A DNA stretch of 64,000 bases, taken from an uncultured Aeromonadales bacterium. Its GTDB lineage: Bacteria > Pseudomonadota > Gammaproteobacteria > Enterobacterales > Succinivibrionaceae. This document shows, in pieces, positions 39,713-49,064 of this stretch. Under the pieces are notes generated by a model. The model ran no database searches, was not told the origin of the DNA, and was given only the letters and a program-made list of their open reading frames with translations. The stretch's first letter is position 1. The number at the start of each line of letters is the position of its first letter. Position numbers and translations under genes: made by a program. Where the stretch lies: positions 62,001 to 126,000 of the forward strand of contig CACZLZ010000005.1 in the NCBI GenBank assembly GCA_902782145.1. Direction: 5' to 3'.

Positions 39713-39764
39713 GCGGATGGCGGTTTTTTCGGCCGGAATGATCCCAGAGCCGTTTTCCTTTTGG

Positions 39765-40664
39765 TCAGACCTTGAGTATGTCCTTGTTCAGGATCTCCTG
39801 GTTGTTTTTCCTTGCATCCCCTTCGGCGATGATCTCTGCATTGATCTCATCTTTCCGCACTTCCTGCTCTTTCTTGCTGTCGATCCGGGAGTCACGGATC
39901 TCCTCCATCTGCTTTTTCTGATCCAGTCTCTTCTTCTCCAGATCCTCCAGGAACCTCCTGGTCTTGGGACTTGGTCTGGTATTTTCGCCCAGTGCCTTCA
40001 GGGTGTCATTCAGGTGCTCAATCATGTCCACCTTGGTGTGGTAGTCAATGAACTTGGCGGTGACGATGGCGGTGCGCAGATCCTCCAGTCCGTTGGCGTA
40101 GTCCTGCTTGTCGTCAGTGCATTTGCTGACGTTTTCCTCTTGGGTCTTGATCTCGATCATTTCGATCCGGCTCTTGGTGCTCTCAGCCTGCTCGATGGCT
40201 GTGCGGATCATTTTGGCCATGTCACCGGTGGAGATCCGGCCGTCCTTGTGGGCAGCTTCCAACTCCTGGTTGACTTTCTCGGCCTGGCAGTCCACTGAGG
40301 CGAAATCGGTGCACTCGTCCATGTCCTTGAGCAGTTTCTTGAAAGTGGTGTCGGCAAAATTGTCCTGCGCACTGACCAGACGATCCAGTTCCTTGTCCGA
40401 GAGGGTGACGCACTCGCCGTTCAGGTTTCTCAGCTTGGACTGCACCTCATCCATCATGCTCCGCACTTCCTTGCTGGGGTTGGGGATCTGCTTGTAGTTA
40501 AGATAAATGTCCTCCAACAGTTCCCTGGTTTCCTGCATCTGCTTCATGACTTCGGGAGATACGGGCTCCTTGTTGGCACTGCCGGTGGCTTTCTGGACGG
40601 CATCTAGCTGTGCGCTGTCGATGACTGCGGGCTGGTTCTGCATGTTGTTGTTGATAGCGGTCAT
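39765..40664 (-). CDS. Helical protein of unknown function
   Basis: A 299-residue soluble protein that I do not recognise. It has no signal peptide or membrane helix. Almost the whole length is predicted helical, with charged heptads (for example KKRLDQKKQMEEIRDSRIDS) and four scattered cysteines in the middle. The N terminus (MTAINNNMQNQP) is polar and disordered, as in some secreted effectors or structural proteins, but no export genes are near. ATG 40664 has GAGG 9 bases upstream, and the gene has its own terminator, so it is a real single-gene unit. Confidence 0.7.
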   Translation of the reverse strand: MTAINNNMQNQPAVIDSAQLDAVQKATGSANKEPVSPEVMKQMQETRELLEDIYLNYKQIPNPSKEVRSMMDEVQSKLRNLNGECVTLSDKELDRLVSAQDNFADTTFKKLLKDMDECTDFASVDCQAEKVNQELEAAHKDGRISTGDMAKMIRTAIEQAESTKSRIEMIEIKTQEENVSKCTDDKQDYANGLEDLRTAIVTAKFIDYHTKVDMIEHLNDTLKALGENTRPSPKTRRFLEDLEKKRLDQKKQMEEIRDSRIDSKKEQEVRKDEINAEIIAEGDARKNNQEILNKDILKV

Positions 40665-40970
40665 TTTGTCTGCCTCAAAAGTTGTAAATTCGGCGGATCC
40701 TGCGCTGGTGATCTGCCAGGATCCTGAATGAAACTGGTTTGGCCTGTGCTCTCATGTCCAGTCCGGTCTGGGTGGCCCGGTGATCCGGCTCCGGTTTCTC
40801 CGGAGAGTTGCCCCGGCAACTCCGGGGAGCAGATCTTCGTTCCGGTGATCCTGAAGGAGCTTTGCTGGCTGTCAGTATGTAAACGCCCATGCCGGGGGAA
40901 GGTTACAGAAACGACGTCCGGCAGGATCCTGATCCAGGCGGGCTCCTTGCTCCTGGTCTGATGGCTGCCC

Positions 40971-41059
40971 TGTCTGATGCAGCATGGGAACGGCTGTCTG
41001 ATGCAGCATGGATCGGGTGTCTGCCGTAGCCTGGGGCCGGGGTGTCTGATGCGGCATGT
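40971..41059. repeat. Degenerate 24-bp repeats
   Basis: TGTCTGATGCAGCATGG occurs at 40971-40987 and 40995-41011; TGTCTGATGCGGCATG follows at 41043, and a worn copy at 41018. Spacing is 24, 23 and 25 bases. No reading frame here looks genuine. The stretch 41060-41490 shows nothing else I can name. Confidence 0.75.
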
Positions 41060-41490
41060 GGAAAGCCCCGATCCGGCGGAGACAGAAGAGGATCCTGCGG
41101 CTCGCCGTGCTTCCCCGTGACCGGCACACCCGGGGTTTATCTCCAGATCAGTATACGGCTTTGGCAAGGTGCTTTTTGCGACAGGCTCCGGTTTCTGCTG
41201 CTTTGGTCTTTCCAGTGATAAGAACTGCTTCTGCCGTCAGCCGGGTCGGGGAGAACCGAGCAGGATCGGGCGGGAGTCGGTGTCCGGAAGGTGCCCCGGG
41301 GGGTGTTGGGGTGAGGGTGGGTGATGGCGGTGAACGGGAGTTCAGGACGGTACCAGAGCGTCAGCCGGAATGGAGGGCGGATCGGCGGTGGCGATCCGGA
41401 CGGGAGGTAAACTCTGGTGTTGTCCGGTGCCGCCGCACTTACCGGTAGCCTGTGGCTTTGCTATTGGCCGCAGGAGGCGGCAGAAGGCCA

Positions 41491-41815
41491 TTATCTGGTA
41501 CATGTCAATGAGGCAAATTGGCCGCAGGTCCAGTGGCCGCCCAGGCGGCAGGTCCTCTCGTAATATCTGCGGGCCTGCTGGACATTCCTGGGGGGTGCCG
41601 TATCCCATGGCGTGCAGATAGCACAGATCGTGGCAGTTGGCGGCTTTGCCCCGGCTACAGGCCTGAAATTGCACTGATCCGGGGTGCTTTCCTCCATCAG
41701 TCCGGCCACGAGACGGGAGCAGATCTTCCGGTCATCCGGTTTGGCGCCGGCAGTGGTCAGGGGCGCAAAGGCCAGGAGTGCCGCCGGCAGCAGAACTTTG
41801 GTGTGAACTGGCGAC
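41491..41815 (-). pseudogene. Frameshifted Sel1-repeat (Hcp-like) secreted protein
   Basis: Reading the minus strand, a hydrophobic signal-like segment (KVLLPAALLAFAPLTTAGA) and a start of the mature part (DRKICSRLVAGLMEES) are in one frame. The next part, ACSRGKAANCHDLCYLHAMGYGTPQ, is in another frame, and then NVQQARRYYERTCRLGGHWTCG returns to the first. Joined, these give a typical cysteine-rich Sel1 repeat (GxGTPxxxxxARxYYExACxLG). Two compensating frameshifts and the lack of any ATG, GTG or TTG upstream mark a decayed gene. Sequencing error could explain the shifts but not the missing start. Confidence 0.6.
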
Positions 41816-42026
41816 AGGGGGGGAATGGCAGCTTTATGGCGTTTTTTCCGCTGGGTGGTGGGATGGGTGATGGCTGACGGGGACAGGATCCGGCAGGGTG
41901 ACGGATCAGACGGATCGGAGCTGCGGTGCCGGAAAGCCCCAGTGAAGGAGCCTCAGCGCCAGAAAGCCCGGGGAGGAGCCAAGTGCCCCAAGGTGAAAGG
42001 CATGAGTCCAGAAAATCCGGGAACGG

Positions 42027-42725
42027 TCAGCAGCCTGAGGTGGCCAGGGTGTAGACAGGTGGCTCCCTCTTATTGTTCACGTATTCGGCAGAGGTGTACT
42101 TGAAGTAGCAGCCGCCGTTGGTGTGCTTGTTGATGTTGTAGGGAAAGCCGTTGGGGACAATGACCTGGGAGTCCCGCGTCTGCCCATTGACTTTGTCACT
42201 GCCTTTGCGGCACTGGCAGAAGTCCGAGCCGGTGCACAGAGTGTCGCCGGCGTTGGTGCAGGTGTAGTTCAGCTGCCCCAGTTTGGTTCCACGGTCGGGG
42301 ATCTTGATCTTCTGCTTGGTGGTGGGGTTGGTGACGGTCTTGGTCTGCTGACCGCTGATGTTGGCATCCAGAATAAAGGCCACGGAATTGCGGTCCACAT
42401 AGGCGTACTTCAGATAAACCCAGGTATCACCAATCTGCACGCAGTTGCCATGGCGGCAGTCCTCATACCAGGTGGAGTCGGAGGACTCATGCTCGGAGTA
42501 AGCCAGGTTGGAGTTGCGCATGATGGCCTTGGCATAGACCATGTTGTTGGCGGACTTGATGCTGCCCATCATTCCCTTGAGCACAGCGGCGCGGGCATCA
42601 CCTGTGAGGTTCATGTATTTAGGAGCCGCGGAGACAGCTAAAATGCCGAGAATGACTATCACCACAATAAGCTCCACCAGGGTGAAGCCCCGGGCGTGAT
42701 GTCTGGAAATTCCTCTGCTGCTCAA
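42027..42725 (-). CDS. MshA-like type IV pilin
   Basis: A 232-residue prepilin. The leader ends RG and the mature part begins [27 protein letters not shown], here given in pieces: the class III signal GFTLVEL and the hydrophobic helix to AAPKY. The segment [17 protein letters not shown] is characteristic of MSHA major pilins. The C-terminal half has several cysteines, with a final Cys that could form the D-loop. A TTG at 42725 gives a 17-residue leader and has AAGG upstream; a farther GTG at 42812 is less likely. No msh assembly genes are in the window, so assembly must use a remote locus. Confidence 0.8.
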   Translation of the reverse strand: MSSRGISRHHARGFTLVELIVVIVILGILAVSAAPKYMNLTGDARAAVLKGMMGSIKSANNMVYAKAIMRNSNLAYSEHESSDSTWYEDCRHGNCVQIGDTWVYLKYAYVDRNSVAFILDANISGQQTKTVTNPTTKQKIKIPDRGTKLGQLNYTCTNAGDTLCTGSDFCQCRKGSDKVNGQTRDSQVIVPNGFPYNINKHTNGGCYFKYTSAEYVNNKREPPVYTLATSGC

Positions 42726-42812
42726 CTTGTTCGGACCTTCTGTCTGTATGAATGGGCGTAATGTTTCAGGTGCGGATGACCGGGAACGGGGCGGGATGAA
42801 CCGCACCCGCAA

Positions 42813-43320
42813 CTCTGTGCACTGTCCGGGGCTTTCTCAGGCTTCAGATCCGGAAACGCAGACAGTACACTGTTATGTTTCTTTTCGGCCGCTTTGCAAC
42901 TGATGTGTAGTATTTTAGATCAAAGTTTGAAGAGTTTCACCCTTTTGATCCCGTGGAAGCGTGGACAGCCGGGATTTGTCCTGCCAGTGTGGTTTCTGCG
43001 GATCTTCGGATCAATGACGCCTGCAAGGTGTCATGTGGCTCAATTCCAGCGGATCTGCTCTGGACCGTTGGAAGCAGTTCCCGGCCCGAGACTCGCGAGG
43101 ATCGGACCCGGTGTTGAACTGTCAGGAGTTCCCCGCTGTTAGCAGATCCGCCAGGAGTGGACTCCTTCGTGTTCCCCTCTTTTTTCTGATCCTCACAAAT
43201 GTCAGATCCCATGTTCCGGCAGAGTCACGGGAGGGAACCTGGTTGTGCGTAGGGATAACCGGGATCATGGGAGCAGGCAGAAGCAGATCCGTGCGGGGCT
43301 GTGTTCGGGGAAAAGGAGCC
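42813..43320. other. Intergenic region beside the pilin gene
   Basis: About 500 bases without a supported gene. 42890-42930 is AT-rich and could hold the pilin promoter on the minus strand (TTGCAA, 18 bp, TAACAG), but the match is weak. Confidence 0.4.
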
Positions 43321-43905
43321 TCAGTAACTGTTGGCCTCGGAGGCTGAGGCCTCAGCCCGGGCCACCTCGGTCAGACCGGAGCCTTCCTTCAGCTGGTGGT
43401 TGACGTCCAGGATCCCCTTGAAGATCTTGAGGCACTGGTAAAGGATCAGGATCAGGTAGGTGCAGAAGAAAGCCGGGAAGACGGTGACCACCTCCAGGAG
43501 ACGGGTCTCGATATGCTTGATCTCGCTGTGATCGGTCAGGTAGTTCATAAAGTGATCGGCGGAGTTGCTCACCCCCTGTCTCAGAGAGTAGTAGATCAGC
43601 AACACCGCAATGCACAGCAGCACCGCCTCAATGCAGGAGTCCAGCTGGTTTTTGGCCAGATGGTGCAGGCCCCGGCGGTTGATCTGGATGATCAGGAAGC
43701 ACAGGTAGACGATGTTGAAAGCGTAGAGGGTGGCCTCGAAGGGATTGATGAGCAGTTCCTCAATAATGAGATCCTGCAGGAAAAACACGTTGGTGATGGT
43801 CCAGCACAGGAGCACCAGGGTGTTGAAGATCACGTGGGAGGCCTCCAGGTACTTCAGCTCCACCAGGATCTTCAGGGATCGGTTCTTCCTCTCCTCGTCC
43901 TCCAT
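43321..43905 (-). CDS. Four-helix membrane protein of unknown function
   Basis: A 194-residue inner-membrane protein with about four hydrophobic helices (VIFNTLVLLCWTITNVFFL, then LYAFNIVYLCFLIIQI, AVLLCIAVLLIYYSL and VFPAFFCTYLILILYQ). The N terminus is charged (MEDEERKNRS) and the C terminus is Ala/Ser/Glu-rich. It is the distal gene after folD and the larger membrane protein, 10 bases from the latter. I do not recognise the family. Confidence 0.75.
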   Translation of the reverse strand: MEDEERKNRSLKILVELKYLEASHVIFNTLVLLCWTITNVFFLQDLIIEELLINPFEATLYAFNIVYLCFLIIQINRRGLHHLAKNQLDSCIEAVLLCIAVLLIYYSLRQGVSNSADHFMNYLTDHSEIKHIETRLLEVVTVFPAFFCTYLILILYQCLKIFKGILDVNHQLKEGSGLTEVARAEASASEANSY

Positions 43906-43915
43906 GAACGCTCCT

Positions 43916-44572
43916 TCAGCATTCGTTCTTGCGGATCATGTTGATCACATGGAACATGCGGTACAGCAGCCAGATGAAGGGTACCGCCACCAGTAGGCAC
44001 AGCCCGTAGAGGGCATACAGGTAGCCGGAGGGGTGGAGGATGAGTTTCTGCATCACCGCCTGCAGGAGGCTCACCAGGAAGTTGGGATCATAGGGGCCCA
44101 CCAGGGTGAAGAAGTGGCCCTCGCCGAAGTAGCAGGACAGGTGGTTCAGGACATACTGGGCGTAACTGGAGAGATCATAGTCGATGATGATGCTCTGGCC
44201 GCTGTGGCACTTGTCCACCAGGGCGCTGTCCACATTCCGGCCCAGGGTGTTCTTCAGCACCACTGCGGCACCGGCCACGGCCACCGCCAGATCCGCGGCG
44301 ATGAGAATGGCACCGGTGAAGATCGACCGGACATAGTAGCTGGACTGCTTCACCCCGGTCATGCCGTAGTCCCGGACATATTCAGCGCGGCTCCGGCGGT
44401 AGGCTGCCCAGGCGGCGAACAGCAGGTTGCACACCCCCAGGGCGAAGATCACGCAGATGGCGTTCAGGGACATGTTGAAGAAGGCAAAGACAAAAAGCAC
44501 CACATTGAGCATGTCAAAAATGGCGAAGGCCAGGAGCAGGCCGTCCCTTTTGCTTCCGATCCCAGTGTTCAT
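43916..44572 (-). CDS. Membrane protein of unknown function
   Basis: A 218-residue protein with four to five hydrophobic helices (near 12-33, 38-58, 85-108 and 190-212) and a roughly 75-residue non-membrane segment between them containing two cysteines (DKCHSGQ, LSCYFGEG) that could be extracytoplasmic and disulfide-bonded. It lies 24 bases after folD on the same strand. Family unknown; the pair with the following gene suggests a two-component membrane complex. Confidence 0.75.
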   Translation of the reverse strand: MNTGIGSKRDGLLLAFAIFDMLNVVLFVFAFFNMSLNAICVIFALGVCNLLFAAWAAYRRSRAEYVRDYGMTGVKQSSYYVRSIFTGAILIAADLAVAVAGAAVVLKNTLGRNVDSALVDKCHSGQSIIIDYDLSSYAQYVLNHLSCYFGEGHFFTLVGPYDPNFLVSLLQAVMQKLILHPSGYLYALYGLCLLVAVPFIWLLYRMFHVINMIRKNEC

Positions 44573-44596
44573 GGTCTTTCCTCCTTGCTTGATCTC

Positions 44597-45454
44597 TCAG
44601 CTGTGCAGGGTCTCGCACGCCTCCAGGGTGTTTTCCATGAGGGTGGCCACGGTCATGGGGCCGACACCTCCGGGCACCGGGGTGATGTGGGAGGCCCGCT
44701 GTGCTGCGGCATCGAAGTCCACGTCACCGCACAGCTTGCCGTCCTCAAGGCGGTTGATCCCCACGTCAATGACCACGGCACCTTCCTTGATCCACTCCCC
44801 GGGGATGAACCGGGGCTTGCCCACGGCCACCACCAGGATGTCCGCCTGGCGCACAAAGGACTCCAGATCCCGGGTGAAGCGGTGGGTGGTGAGGGTGGTG
44901 CAGCCGGCCAGTAAGAACTCCAGGGTCATGGGCCGGCCCACAATGTTGGAGGCGCCCACCACCACGGCGTTCATGCCCTTGAGATCCGTGAAGCCGGACT
45001 CCCGGATCAGGGTCATGATCCCCTTGGGGGTGCAGGGGCGCAGGGCGGGGATCCGCTGGGCCAGCCGGCCCACGTTGTAGGGATGGAACCCGTCCACGTC
45101 CTTGTCGGGGCGGATCCGCTCGATGATCTTGGAAGAGCTGATGTGCCGGGGCACGGGCAGCTGCACCAGGATCCCGTCCACTTCCGGATCCTCGTTCAGG
45201 GTGTCGATGAGAAGGAGAAGCTCCTCCTCAGTCACATCCTCCGGCAGGTTGCAGGACTTGGAGATGAAGCCCACCTCCTGGCAGGCCCGGCGCTTGGAGC
45301 CCACATAGACCCGGGAAGCGGGATCCTCTCCCACCAGGATCACGGCCAGTCCGGGTGCCCTGAGACCCTGGGCGGTCCTGGCGGCCACCTTCTTCCTGAT
45401 CTGGTCCCTGATCCGCTGGGCGCAGGCCTTCCCGTCAATAATTTGTGCTGGCAT
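44597..45454 (-). CDS. folD: Methylenetetrahydrofolate dehydrogenase/cyclohydrolase FolD
   Basis: A 285-residue bifunctional one-carbon enzyme. Signatures: [14 protein letters not shown] with the catalytic lysine region, [19 protein letters not shown] and [14 protein letters not shown]. Length matches E. coli FolD (288). ATG 45454 (MPAQIIDG) is chosen; an upstream frame crosses the promoter. folD heads a minus-strand unit with two membrane proteins. Confidence 0.96.
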   Translation of the reverse strand: MPAQIIDGKACAQRIRDQIRKKVAARTAQGLRAPGLAVILVGEDPASRVYVGSKRRACQEVGFISKSCNLPEDVTEEELLLLIDTLNEDPEVDGILVQLPVPRHISSSKIIERIRPDKDVDGFHPYNVGRLAQRIPALRPCTPKGIMTLIRESGFTDLKGMNAVVVGASNIVGRPMTLEFLLAGCTTLTTHRFTRDLESFVRQADILVVAVGKPRFIPGEWIKEGAVVIDVGINRLEDGKLCGDVDFDAAAQRASHITPVPGGVGPMTVATLMENTLEACETLHS

Positions 45455-45513
45455 TTGCAGTTGATCCTGATTTTTTGTTCGGTTTTTTGTTAAATTTGAT
45501 GGCATTCCGCAGG

Positions 45514-45553
45514 CGCTATTGTCGCACGCTATTGTCGCATTTTTGCCTGTCAA
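45514..45553 (-). promoter_or_regulatory. folD promoter with a 13-bp tandem operator-like repeat
   Basis: On the minus strand a perfect TTGACA (45553-45548) is followed after 16 bp by TAGCGT (45531-45526). Two exact, adjacent copies of the 13-mer CGCTATTGTCGCA (plus strand, 45514-45526 and 45527-45539) cover the -10 and part of the spacer. This placement suits a repressor site, possibly shared with the divergent export operon. Confidence 0.5.
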
Positions 45554-45648
45554 GTTGTATTGTTTTTTGCCCTGGGGGCGCATTTTTGGAATGTGGCACC
45601 GGGTTCCGCCGGCCGGTCCGGCGGCCCGGCTGCCGCTGGGGGAGGATC

Positions 45649-46671
45649 ATGAGGGACGCTGAGACGGGAGCTGCCGGATCTGCCGCCGGCAGGACGCCGG
45701 AGATGGGCGCCGGGGGCGGCGTGTTCACCGGGATCCGTACCGGCTGGACCGGCTTTTTCCTGCTGGCCGCCACCGTGTCCTTGCTCTGCGCCCTGGCCTG
45801 GGGAGTGTGGGGCCGGGTGACGGTGAGTGTGGAGGGCCGGGGGGTGACCCTCCTGGTCGGAGGCGTGATCCCGGCGGTGGCCCCGGCTTCGGGGATCGTG
45901 TCCGGCCTTAACGTGGAGCAGGGGGCCCGGGTGCTCTCCCACCAGGTCATCGGGGAGATCCGGAACCCCGACGAGAGCCTGCGCATTGCCGGGGAGCTCC
46001 GGCGTCTGGAGAACGAGGCCGGAGAGCTGCGCCGGAGCATTGCCGGGGAGAAGGATCCCGCCCGGCGCGCCGTGCTGGAGGGGCGCCTGGAGCGGAACAT
46101 CGGGGATGCGGCGGCCCTGATCCGCTACCGGGACGAGATCTCATATATCCGCACCGCCGCCACGGGCTCGGTGCTGGAACTGCTGAAGGAGACCGGCTCC
46201 TTCGCCCGGGAGGGGGAGCGCATCGCCCTGGTGGCCTCGGATCTCAGCCACGGTCTCTATCTGGCCGCCTTCCTGCCGGCGGAGCAGGGCAAGGCGGTGC
46301 AGAACGGCATGCGGGCCTTTTTCTCCCCCGGCACCGCCCCGCCTGGACGCTACGGCTATATCCGGGCGGTGGTCCGGGACGTGAGCACGGCTCCGGTGAA
46401 CCGGGAGACCGTCCGGGGGGAAGTGCTTAACGACACCCTGGCGGAATACCTTACCGGCCAGGGAGCGGTGATCCGGGTGGTGCTGGATCTGATCCCCGAG
46501 GAGGGCTCCCCCAGCGGCTATGCCTGGACCTCCGGGAACCCTTATCCGCGGCAGATCACCAACGGTCTGACGGGCACGGTGATTGTTGATCTGGAGCAGC
46601 AGTCCCCTCTGTCCCTGCTGTTCCCCTATGTCCGGCGCCTGAAGGACGCGGCCGGGGGGGACGGCCGGTGA
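45649..46671 (+). CDS. NHLM-type export system HlyD-like secretion protein
   Basis: A 340-residue membrane-fusion protein. One transmembrane helix (about 36-56, FFLLAATVSLLCALAWGVWG) is followed by a barrel-sandwich/lipoyl half (VAPASGIVSGLNVEQGARV), a helical hairpin (80-150) and a second half (IRTAATGSVLELLKETGSF), then a beta domain. It is the periplasmic adaptor of an ABC exporter for processed peptides of the NHLM class. GGGGGAGG stands just before ATG 45649. The next gene overlaps by 4 bases (GTGA). Confidence 0.85.
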   Translation: MRDAETGAAGSAAGRTPEMGAGGGVFTGIRTGWTGFFLLAATVSLLCALAWGVWGRVTVSVEGRGVTLLVGGVIPAVAPASGIVSGLNVEQGARVLSHQVIGEIRNPDESLRIAGELRRLENEAGELRRSIAGEKDPARRAVLEGRLERNIGDAAALIRYRDEISYIRTAATGSVLELLKETGSFAREGERIALVASDLSHGLYLAAFLPAEQGKAVQNGMRAFFSPGTAPPGRYGYIRAVVRDVSTAPVNRETVRGEVLNDTLAEYLTGQGAVIRVVLDLIPEEGSPSGYAWTSGNPYPRQITNGLTGTVIVDLEQQSPLSLLFPYVRRLKDAAGGDGR

Positions 46672-49064
46672 GAAGGGGGAGCGGCGCCAGATACCGCACC
46701 CCGGCGGTGTTGCAGATGGATGAGACGGAGTGCGGCGCCGCCAGTCTGGCCATGATCCTGGGCTATTACGGGCGCTTTGAGCCCCTGGAGATCCTCCGGG
46801 AGGACTGCGGGGTCACCCGCAACGGCTCCAAGGCTTCCCTGATCCTGGCTGCCGCCCGGAGCCGGGGCATGAAGGCCTCGGGCTTCATGGTGCCCCCGGA
46901 GGATCTGGAAGATCTCCGGTGCCCGGTGATCATCTACTGGGATCAGTCCCACTATCTGGTCTATGAGGGGCGCAGCCGCTCCGGGGACCGGATCTTCCTG
47001 AACGATCCCGCCGGCGGTCACCGGATCACCGACTGGGAGACCTTCTGCCACCGCTATTCCGGCATTGCCCTGGTGTGCACCCCGGAGGCGTCCTTCAAAA
47101 AGACCCCCCGGCGGGAGAGCGCCCTGGCGGTGTTCCGGGAGCTCCTCCGGGGCATGGAGCGCCCCGGGGGGCTGGCCCTGTGGTCCGGGGTGCTGGCACT
47201 GCTGACGGGCTTTGCCGCCCCGGCACTGCTGCAGATCTTCGCCGACAGCGTTCTCACCGAGGGGGACGGCAGAATGCTGGTGCCGCTGCTGGCGGTCTTC
47301 GGCAGCGCGGTGATCCTGGCTGCGGTGTTCAACCTCACCCAGGAACTGCTGCTCCGGCGCATGACCCTCTTTGTCTCGGTGAATCGCACCGCCGGGCTCT
47401 TCCGGCACATGTTCCGCATGCCTTCCCTGTTCTTCTCCGGCCGGAGCTCCGGGGAACTTCAGCGCCGGCTGTCCATGGCCGGGAGATCCAGTGCGGCCTA
47501 TGTCCGGCTGTTCCTGGAGAACCTGATCAGTGCCGTCTCGGCTGTCTTCTTCGCCCTGCTAATGCTCCTTTACAGTCCGGCATTGTCCCTTGCCGCCTTT
47601 GGTGCCGCCCTGGCCGGGGGTCTTATCATGTCCTGGGCCGCCGCCTCCCAGGGAATGCGGGAGCAGCGGGACGCTGATCAGCGCAGTGCCTATTACAGCA
47701 CCCTGGGTCTCGCGGTGGAGGAGCTGGAGGATATCCGCCTGGCCGGGGGCGGCAGCTGGATGTTCGCCTCCCTGGCTGACAGCTTTGCAGCCCTGGCCTC
47801 CCGGAGCTCCGAAGGGGACGGGATCCGGCTGCTGGCCCGCCGGCTTCCGGATCTCATGACCCTGCTGTCGGTTCTGGTGCTGGCCTATCCCGGATCTCTG
47901 CTGGTGATCCGGGGCACCGTGTCCCCTGGGGAACTCACCGCCTTCATGCTGGTGTTCACCCTGTTCTTCAGGAGCATGCTCCGGACCTCCGGGGGCTGGA
48001 CCCGGCTGGGTTATCTGCGTGCGGGGCTCCACCGGATCTTCGAGGCCGGGCGCTATCCTCCGGCGGAGATTTTCGCCTCTGCAGAGGATGCGGCAGGGAA
48101 GGAGGCTCCCTCCTGGAATAACTTGGCGGAAACCGAGGATCAGCCTGGGGACGGACTTGCCTCCCCTGAACTGGACCCGCCTGATAACTGGCCCTCCGGC
48201 GCAGGGCAGGGGGCGGGCTCCGGCAGGGAGCAGGGCTCAGGAGAGGCCGCCGGAGCCGGCGTGGAAGACGGTCCAGGTGCTGTCCTCCGGGAGGAGGCTC
48301 CTTTTCCCGGAAGTCTGCAGTCCATGGATCCGGTGCCTCTTCTGGAGTTCAGGGAGGTGTGCTTTGCCTATGGCCGGGACAGTGAGCGGGTCCTGGACCG
48401 GATCTCCTTCCGGATCATGCCCGGCACCCGGGTGGCGGTGGTGGGTGCTTCGGGATCCGGCAAGAGCACTCTTGCCCGGATCGCCGCCGGGCTTCTGAGC
48501 CCGGAGAGCGGCACGGTGCTGTTCCGTGGACGTCCCCTGTCCGCCTGGCGGGAGGAGGAGTTCCGGGAGTCTGTGGGCTATGTGGATCAGCTAGCCCGGC
48601 CCTTCTCCGGGACCATGGCGGAGAACATTTCCCTTTATGATCCCTCCTGCAACCCCCGGATCATGCTCCGGGCAGTGCGGGATGCCTGCATGGAGGAGGA
48701 ACTGCTGTTCCGGGGCTCCCCGGCCACGGTGAATGTGGCGGAGAACGGCAGGAACTTCTCTGGGGGCCAGTGCCAGCGGATGGAGATCGCCCGGGCCCTG
48801 GCCTCCGGGGCGGGGTTCCTGATCCTGGACGAGGCCACCAGCGCCCTGGACCGGATCACTGAGGCAGCGGTGGATCAGTCCCTTGACCGGCGGTGCCTGA
48901 CGCTGCTGATCATTGCCCACCGTCTGGCCACAGTGCGCCATGCTGATGAGATCCTGGTGTTGGAGCGTGGCAGGGTGGCGGAGCGTGGCTCCTGGAGTGA
49001 ACTGATGGATCGCGGGGGTATTTTCCGCCGGATGATGCTGCTGGAGGGGGCTGACCGTGAATGA
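46668..49064 (+). CDS. NHLM-type ABC exporter with C39 leader peptidase
   Basis: A 798-residue peptidase-transporter fusion. The C39 domain (about 8-140) has catalytic Cys22 (ETECGAAS), His95 (SHYLVYEG) and Asp113 (LNDPAGG), so it should cut a leader after a double-glycine-type site. Membrane helices follow (about 165-430), then a proline- and glycine-rich insert (about 475-545), and a nucleotide-binding domain with GASGSGKST, the signature FSGGQCQRMEIARAL and Walker B LILDEATSALD. The start is GTG 46668. Such proteins export ribosomal peptides with nitrile-hydratase-like or Nif11-like leaders. Confidence 0.92.
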   Translation: MRRGSGARYRTPAVLQMDETECGAASLAMILGYYGRFEPLEILREDCGVTRNGSKASLILAAARSRGMKASGFMVPPEDLEDLRCPVIIYWDQSHYLVYEGRSRSGDRIFLNDPAGGHRITDWETFCHRYSGIALVCTPEASFKKTPRRESALAVFRELLRGMERPGGLALWSGVLALLTGFAAPALLQIFADSVLTEGDGRMLVPLLAVFGSAVILAAVFNLTQELLLRRMTLFVSVNRTAGLFRHMFRMPSLFFSGRSSGELQRRLSMAGRSSAAYVRLFLENLISAVSAVFFALLMLLYSPALSLAAFGAALAGGLIMSWAAASQGMREQRDADQRSAYYSTLGLAVEELEDIRLAGGGSWMFASLADSFAALASRSSEGDGIRLLARRLPDLMTLLSVLVLAYPGSLLVIRGTVSPGELTAFMLVFTLFFRSMLRTSGGWTRLGYLRAGLHRIFEAGRYPPAEIFASAEDAAGKEAPSWNNLAETEDQPGDGLASPELDPPDNWPSGAGQGAGSGREQGSGEAAGAGVEDGPGAVLREEAPFPGSLQSMDPVPLLEFREVCFAYGRDSERVLDRISFRIMPGTRVAVVGASGSGKSTLARIAAGLLSPESGTVLFRGRPLSAWREEEFRESVGYVDQLARPFSGTMAENISLYDPSCNPRIMLRAVRDACMEEELLFRGSPATVNVAENGRNFSGGQCQRMEIARALASGAGFLILDEATSALDRITEAAVDQSLDRRCLTLLIIAHRLATVRHADEILVLERGRVAERGSWSELMDRGGIFRRMMLLEGADRE

